In this document: piece after piece, positions 55,672-64,000 of the stretch
Layout: the number at the start of each line of letters is the position of its first letter
How positions within the stretch are numbered: position 1 is the stretch's first letter
NCBI RefSeq assembly: GCF_037996765.1
Contig: NZ_JBBNAD010000001.1
Location: forward strand, 141,543-205,542
Source: Bdellovibrio sp. GT3
Lineage (GTDB): Bacteria > Bdellovibrionota > Bdellovibrionia > Bdellovibrionales > Bdellovibrionaceae
Direction of reading: 5' to 3'
DNA length: 64,000 bases
The notes under the pieces: generated by a model
The model's input: the letters and a program-made list of their open reading frames with translations, nothing else
Told to the model about the DNA's origin: nothing
Database searches by the model: none
Program-made: the position numbers and the translations under genes

Positions 55672-56991
55672 ATGGATCTATTTTCAGCCTCATCCGCATC
55701 TCTATCGACTTCTCCTCTGTCCGAAATTCTTCGTCCAAAAAACCTGGATGAGATCATCGGTCAGGAAAAGACCATTGGAGTACAGTCTAAACTGGGGCAA
55801 ATGCTACGCAAAGGCTACCTGCCAAGTCTCATAATCTGGGGCCCTCCAGGCACCGGGAAAACGACTTTCGCCTTGGCCCTCAGTCAGCACTTCAAAGCGC
55901 ACTTCGAAAATATCAATGCCACAGAGGCAGGAACCAAGGCGCTCCGTGAAATCGGAGAGGCCGGTCGTGATCGTCGCCTGCAGTATCAGCAAAAAACCAT
56001 TCTGTTCGTGGACGAGATCCATCGTTTTAACAAAGGCCAGCAGGACGTACTTTTGCCATTCGTCGAAAAAGGCGATCTGGTATTGGTCGGCGCCACCACT
56101 GAAAATCCCAGTTATGAATTAAATCGGGCCTTATTAAGCCGTTGCCGCGTGGTGGTTTTCGAGCGTCTTAGTGAATCGAACTTACAGCACATCGTAAAGC
56201 GTGCTGAAGAACAGTATGCCAAGACTCTTACTCAAGTGTTGCAGCCAGAGGCGATAGAAAATCTGCTGCAATTCTCTGATGGGGACGCCCGTCGTCTGAT
56301 TAACAGTCTCGAGATTTTATACAGCTTCATGAAAGACGGGGAGGAGTCTCCGCTTTCGACCAATGACATGAGGGAGCTGCTTCAACAAAACCCCATCGGC
56401 TACGACAAAAACTCCGAGATGCATTACGATGTGATTTCAGCATTTATCAAAAGCATTCGGGGCAGTGATCCCGATGCGGCTGTTTATTACCTTGCACGCA
56501 TGCTTGACGGTGGAGAAGACCCTGTTTTCATCGCTCGTCGGCTTATTATTCTGGCCTCGGAGGACATCAGCAACGCTGATCCTCGCGCTATTTCAGTGGC
56601 GATTGCTGGTCTGCAGGCGGTCGAGGCTATTGGAATGCCAGAGGGGGCGATCACGCTTTCTCAAGTGGCCACTTATCTGGCGTCCTGTCCAAAATCAAAC
56701 GCTTCCTATCTGGCTCTTCACAAGGCTCGCGCCTTGGTGGAAACCACAAAAACCCTGCCAGTGCCGCTGCACCTGCGTTCTTCGAAAACCGCATTGGCCA
56801 AGGATCTGGGCTACGGGAAAGACTACAAATATCCCCACGACTATCCGACGGGCTGGACAGAACAAAGTTATCTTCCTGAGGAACTTAAAGGGGAGAAGCT
56901 TTATGAGCCTACAACTCACGGGTTCGAAAAGAATATTCGCGAGTATCTAGCCTGGATGAAACAGCGCCGCTCCGAAAACAAGGAGTCCTAG
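55672..56991 (+). CDS. rarA: Replication-associated recombination protein A (RarA/MgsA)
   Basis: RarA is a clamp-loader-like AAA+ ATPase acting at stalled replication forks. The product has 439 residues. Walker A is [10 protein letters not shown], Walker B is [15 protein letters not shown], sensor 1 is [11 protein letters not shown] and the arginine finger is ALLSRCRVV. The C-terminal part has the family features [23 protein letters not shown] and [15 protein letters not shown] 55672 is the normal start. A large palindromic element lies between it and the convergent cupin gene. Confidence 0.96.
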   Translation: MDLFSASSASLSTSPLSEILRPKNLDEIIGQEKTIGVQSKLGQMLRKGYLPSLIIWGPPGTGKTTFALALSQHFKAHFENINATEAGTKALREIGEAGRDRRLQYQQKTILFVDEIHRFNKGQQDVLLPFVEKGDLVLVGATTENPSYELNRALLSRCRVVVFERLSESNLQHIVKRAEEQYAKTLTQVLQPEAIENLLQFSDGDARRLINSLEILYSFMKDGEESPLSTNDMRELLQQNPIGYDKNSEMHYDVISAFIKSIRGSDPDAAVYYLARMLDGGEDPVFIARRLIILASEDISNADPRAISVAIAGLQAVEAIGMPEGAITLSQVATYLASCPKSNASYLALHKARALVETTKTLPVPLHLRSSKTALAKDLGYGKDYKYPHDYPTGWTEQSYLPEELKGEKLYEPTTHGFEKNIREYLAWMKQRRSENKES

Positions 56992-57020
56992 GTTCGACCT
57001 CTCGGCTTGGCCTTGTCGGT

Positions 57021-57125
57021 CTGGGAATGCGTGTTCCGCGACACGCCATCCGGGCTCACCGTGGCCCGCCTTTGGCGGGTGCGCGCTTCCTGCGCCCACG
57101 GAGGTCGCTGCACACGCATTCCCAG
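57021..57125. repeat. Branched palindromic element between convergent rarA and cupin gene
   Basis: Perfect outer arms CTGGGAATGCGTGT (57021-57034) and ACACGCATTCCCAG (57112-57125) surround further pairs: GCGAC with GTCGC, CCGTGG (57058-57063) with CCACGG, and a central CCCGCC ttt GGCGGG (57065-57079). It is much richer in G+C than the region and has no supported gene. Like the element at 5495-5618 it lies between convergent genes and is preceded by TTGTCGGT, a string also present in that element. Confidence 0.6.
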
Positions 57126-57189
57126 TCCGCCAAATCCAAGACGAGAAGTCTCTACTTGGATCTTTTTTCAGGCGGGCTTTAAAAAGAAA

Positions 57190-57220
57190 AAGGGGACTGT
57201 TGTCCCCTTACTCTATTTTC
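57190..57220. terminator. Terminator between rarA and cupin gene
   Basis: AAGGGGAC (57190-57197) and GTCCCCTT (57202-57209) with a four-base loop. A runs before and a T-rich stretch after make it usable on both strands. Confidence 0.65.
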
Positions 57221-57240
57221 GATTGTTGATTTTCTATTTT

Positions 57241-57546
57241 CTATATTGCTCTTTGGGCGCAGACGCAGAGGCATTCTTCGGTGCCTTGGGATGTGTGCGT
57301 GTGTTTGGTGTTGGCTGGGATTTCAACTCGGTCGCCGGGGCGTAGTACGAATTGGTTGCCGGAGATGTTGAATAGCATTTCGCCGGAGACGATGATGCGC
57401 ACTTCTGCAAAGGGGTGGCGGTGGTCAGGGATTTTTGTTTGAGGGGCGTAGACCTCGTCAAACGGCTCCAGGCCTTCTGCTTCCAGAATCATATGTACTT
57501 GTGTTTTGCTTGGCACCAGGGGGGCCTGCCATCTTGTGATGATCAT
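57241..57546 (-). CDS. Single-domain cupin protein
   Basis: The product has 101 residues with the cupin fold. Motif 1 is PDHRHPFAEVRIIVSGEM (metal ligands His, His and Glu), and motif 2 is RPGDRVEIPANTKHTHT (final His). It is a small soluble protein. Cupins of this size may be metal-dependent enzymes or ligand-binding proteins. The function cannot be fixed. It is convergent with rarA. Confidence 0.85.
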   Translation of the reverse strand: MIITRWQAPLVPSKTQVHMILEAEGLEPFDEVYAPQTKIPDHRHPFAEVRIIVSGEMLFNISGNQFVLRPGDRVEIPANTKHTHTSQGTEECLCVCAQRAI

Positions 57547-57765
57547 AAATCGCCTCTTCTATCTTGTCTTAGTTATCTCAAATCGGAACATGAACTACAA
57601 GTCACGCCGCGATTGACTCGCCTTGAAACACCTTCCCGAGGGAAAAATCAAATTGCTACAGGATAAGAGACTGGTTTCTAAATAATTGAATTATTCGACG
57701 TTAAGTCCCTTCCTGGGATGTCGATACCTTTATGGTAAAGAAAGGCCCAGTTCGGGGAGGGTAAT

Positions 57766-58281
57766 TTGAGCAATTCTAAATCAAAGTCGACACACGCGGA
57801 ACTTGATCACATCTTGAATTTTGTCGATTCCTCAAAAGGGCTTCGCGCGAAAATGAATGATACTGGTAGAGTGCAATTGCGCCAGGATCTGGATGGAAAA
57901 TTATTTACGTTTAGCTCTCAGGATATCAATGAAGTCCTGCATAGAGCAGACTCTGAAGGTAAGGCTTTCTTGCAGGTAAACTTCAAGAATGGCGCTAAGA
58001 TCTTGTTAACTGAAACATTGATTGGCTTTAAGCCGATTGAAACTTTGGGTCTGGATATGTCCAGAATCCCTAAAGTGGTTACAACTCCCGACTTGGTGAG
58101 TGTGTTTGAGGCGATTGAAGAGTCTTTGGGGGCCGATAACGGCAACGATACAGAGACCGAGATCCTCAAAAAGGTCTATTTGGCGATTATTAGCGGCGGC
58201 GAAAAGGTCGGCTTCGATCTAGCGGCTGAACGTAGGTGGTTAAACCGACTTCTTGCGTCTAAACTAAAAGCCTGCGCCTAA
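57766..58281 (+). CDS. Protein of unknown function
   Basis: The product has 171 residues, starting at TTG 57766 with a strong GGGAGGG site. It is soluble. Residues 10-35 form a charged helix, residues 40-95 look like strands (LDGKLFTFSSQDINEVL, KAFLQVNFKNGAKILL), and the end is helical. It lies alone before the rRNA operon and has a terminator of its own. No family was recognised. Confidence 0.75.
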   Translation: MSNSKSKSTHAELDHILNFVDSSKGLRAKMNDTGRVQLRQDLDGKLFTFSSQDINEVLHRADSEGKAFLQVNFKNGAKILLTETLIGFKPIETLGLDMSRIPKVVTTPDLVSVFEAIEESLGADNGNDTETEILKKVYLAIISGGEKVGFDLAAERRWLNRLLASKLKACA

Positions 58282-58324
58282 AAATCAGTAATAACATACA
58301 CTTAAATTAGATTTTTGATGAAAA

Positions 58325-58348
58325 CGAGGCTCCCGCCTCGTTTATTTA
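58325..58348 (+). terminator. Terminator before tRNA-Ala
   Basis: CGAGGC (58325-58330) tccc GCCTCG (58335-58340) followed by TTTATTTATT, with A-rich flank. Confidence 0.8.
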
Positions 58349-58435
58349 TTAGGCAGAATTCTGCTACTCATTAAAAATTCGAAAAAAAGCTATTGACCTT
58401 TTTCGGGGTCTGGGCGAAAACCAGTCCCACTTTGA

Positions 58436-58511
58436 GGGGGTATAGCTCAGCTGGGAGAGCGTCTGATTTGCATTCAGAAGGCCGCAGGTTCGATCCCTGT
58501 TACCTCCACCA
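58436..58511 (+). tRNA. tRNA-Ala (anticodon TGC)
   Basis: The 76-base cloverleaf has acceptor arms GGGGGTA/TACCTCC (one G-T pair), D arm AGCTCAGCTGGGAGAGC, anticodon stem TCTGA/TCAGA with loop TTTGCAT, and T arm GCAGG-TTCGATC-CCTG. CCA is encoded. TTGACC at 58393-58398 may be its -35 box. It lies 256 bases before 16S rRNA, not in the 16S-23S spacer. Confidence 0.97.
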
Positions 58512-58562
58512 AACTTCCTTTTTTAGGACTTTCGTCGAAATGATGAAAAAATAAAAAAGTGA

Positions 58563-58590
58563 TTGACGAGGACAAAATACAGAGTAATAT
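58563..58590 (+). promoter_or_regulatory. rRNA operon promoter
   Basis: TTGACG (58563-58568), a 16-base spacer and TAATAT (58585-58590) lie about 175 bases before 16S rRNA. They follow the tRNA-Ala gene, so the operon can be transcribed apart from it. Confidence 0.65.
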
Positions 58591-58631
58591 CTGTTCCTCG
58601 CGCTGCTGAAAGGCAGTGAATTTTAAGTTTC

Positions 58632-58651
58632 GCTCTTTGAAAACTGAATAG
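58632..58651 (+). promoter_or_regulatory. boxA-type antitermination signal in the 16S leader
   Basis: GCTCTTTGAAAACTGAATAG resembles the rRNA boxA consensus (TGCTCTTTAACA). A similar string lies before 23S at 60580-60599. It also forms the start of the 16S processing stem. Confidence 0.6.
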
Positions 58652-58767
58652 CTAGAAGAAATAGATTTTTGGGCTCTTAGTTGAACAAGCAATTGTTCAA
58701 CACAATTTCAAAAAAAATATTCGAACAAACAACAAGCGAAAGCTAGTAGTTTGCAAGATTCAGAATT

Positions 58768-60290
<1,523 letters not shown>

Positions 60291-60374
60291 TATGGTGATC
60301 GGCATTTCAAGCTTGTCTTGAAAAAAGCAATCACAATCTTAGGTCAACGCTCCTCTTCCCGAGGAAGCGTGAGT

Positions 60375-60412
60375 CCCAAAAATCTATTCTAGCTGTTTAG
60401 TTTTGAAAGAGT
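60375..60412 (+). other. Right arm of 16S precursor processing stem
   Basis: The stretch from CCCAAAAATCTATT to GAAAGAG is complementary, with small bulges, to 58632-58673 upstream of 16S. The pair would enclose 16S in the precursor, which is the usual RNase III target. Confidence 0.6.
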
Positions 60413-60437
60413 GAAAACTCTTAATCGCATCTAACAT

Positions 60438-60514
<77 letters not shown>

Positions 60515-60579
60515 ACTTTCAACAAATTGAGTTGGTCTGTTAGAGGTGAATAAGAGATTTTTACGCTTGAACGATTTTC

Positions 60580-60599
60580 GTTCTTTGACAATTGAATAG
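60580..60599 (+). promoter_or_regulatory. boxA-type antitermination signal before 23S
   Basis: GTTCTTTGACAATTGAATAG closely resembles the copy in the 16S leader (58632-58651), in keeping with paired antitermination sites in rRNA operons. Confidence 0.55.
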
Positions 60600-60637
60600 A
60601 TTGATTTAGTTGATTTTTAGCGAGGTTAGTTCCATTT

Positions 60638-63578
<2,941 letters not shown>

Positions 63579-63680
63579 AAAATATTCTTCTAACTTTAAG
63601 TTACGAAGATTTCGTCTCAGTGACTTCTCTTAAATGAGAACGAGAGACTAGCTCTCTGAATAAGTAAGAGAGTTAAAACT

Positions 63681-63720
63681 TGGAACTAACAACGACTCGC
63701 TAAAAATCAATTAAATCAAT
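63681..63720 (+). other. Right arm of 23S precursor processing stem
   Basis: TGGAACTAAC, then CTCGCTAAAAATCAATTAAATC, is complementary with small bulges to 60599-60633 just before 23S. The arm lies about 100 bases after the mature 3' end. The rest of the 250-base 23S-5S spacer holds no gene that I can see. Confidence 0.6.
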
Positions 63721-63829
63721 CATTCAGTTGTCTGAAATAGAAAGTAACTTCTCCATTTGTATTGGAAGTAAGTTGCAAAGAAGAACGACGAAGTATAAAC
63801 GTACTTCATCTTTGTTTTAATAAACGCTT

Positions 63830-63947
63830 TGCTGGTGTTTATAGCAGAGGGGCCACACCTGATCCCATTCCGAACTCAGAAGTTAAGTCCTCTTGCGGCG
63901 ATGGTATTGCATGGGCGACCATGTGGGAGAGTAGCACGACGCCAGCT
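63830..63947 (+). rRNA. 5S ribosomal RNA
   Basis: The ends GCTGGTG and CGCCAGC pair. Conserved internal blocks include CACACCTGATCCCATTCCGAACTCAGAAG and GGGCGACCATGTGGGAGAGTAG. Length is near 117 bases. Exact ends are estimated. Confidence 0.95.
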
Positions 63948-63960
63948 CTTTTTTACTTGA

Positions 63961-63992
63961 AACCCGGTCTGGAAACAGATCGGGTTTTTTTA
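63961..63992 (+). terminator. Terminator of the rRNA operon
   Basis: AACCCGGTCT (63961-63970) and AGATCGGGTT (63977-63986) with a six-base loop, one G-T type mismatch and a run of T after. Confidence 0.88.
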
Positions 63993-64000
63993 TGTCTTTT

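Noticed and set aside
57007..57345. Frame across the palindromic element and into the cupin gene
   Set aside because: Composition follows the inverted repeats, and the frame overlaps terminators and the cupin gene in antisense.

Overview
The window looks like a chromosomal segment of a predatory deltaproteobacterium-type organism, most likely a Bdellovibrio species. This is inferred from the gene content: a Glt/Agl-like gliding machine, a Myxococcus-like pilGHI-D-MNOPQ order, many envelope genes and FHA-domain regulators, plus the 16S rRNA. No database comparison was possible. The segment is densely coded, mostly on the + strand, with many ATGA/TAATG overlaps that suggest long operons.

Layout. 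1-5.5 kb: end of a coiled-coil protein gene, eno, an FtsB-like divisome gene, a small HTH protein and polA. 5.5-7.8 kb, minus strand: a compact three-gene cassette made of a 49-residue peptide gene (7616-7765), a 2OG-Fe(II) oxygenase and an ABC exporter whose ATPase resembles cyclic-peptide exporters of the SyrD/PvdE/YojI type. This is the best candidate for an undescribed system. 7.9-10.8 kb: a lipoprotein, a FliL-like membrane protein and an FHA-containing sigma-54 activator. 11-16.5 kb: yihA, kdsB, pyrG, kdsD, a TonB-like protein and kdsC, covering CMP-Kdo supply. 16.5-28.1 kb: a gliding-type envelope machine with two outer-membrane barrels, three TPR proteins, a CglF-like protein, an FHA-TonB transducer and an ExbB plus two ExbD-type motor. 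28.1-33 kb: an LptC-LptA fusion, lptB, rpoN, apt, a nucleosidase and hpf. The machine therefore sits inside what is usually one kdsD-kdsC-lptC-lptA-lptB-rpoN-hpf block. 33-40.3 kb: an orphan histidine kinase, metK, lepA and three signal peptidase I genes. 40.4-46.2 kb: pyrB, carA, an unknown gene and carB. 46.2-54.7 kb: a binding protein, an ABC-2 pair, pilD and pilMNOPQ. 54.7-58.3 kb: a lipoprotein, a small exported protein, rarA, a cupin and an unknown protein. 58.4-64 kb: tRNA-Ala, 16S, tRNA-Ile, 23S, 5S and a terminator.

The genes join several processes. pyrB/carA/carB/pyrG supply pyrimidines and CTP. KdsB uses CTP to activate Kdo for LPS, and Lpt proteins export the LPS. The gliding machine and type IV pilus span the same envelope. 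RpoN and the FHA activator suggest sigma-54 control somewhere in the genome, although no convincing -24/-12 promoter was recognised here.

Recurring non-coding features are hairpins whose 3' arm holds the ribosome-binding site (polA, the 49-residue peptide gene, the lptC-lptA fusion) and two large palindromic elements, each placed between convergent genes (5.5 kb and 57.0 kb).
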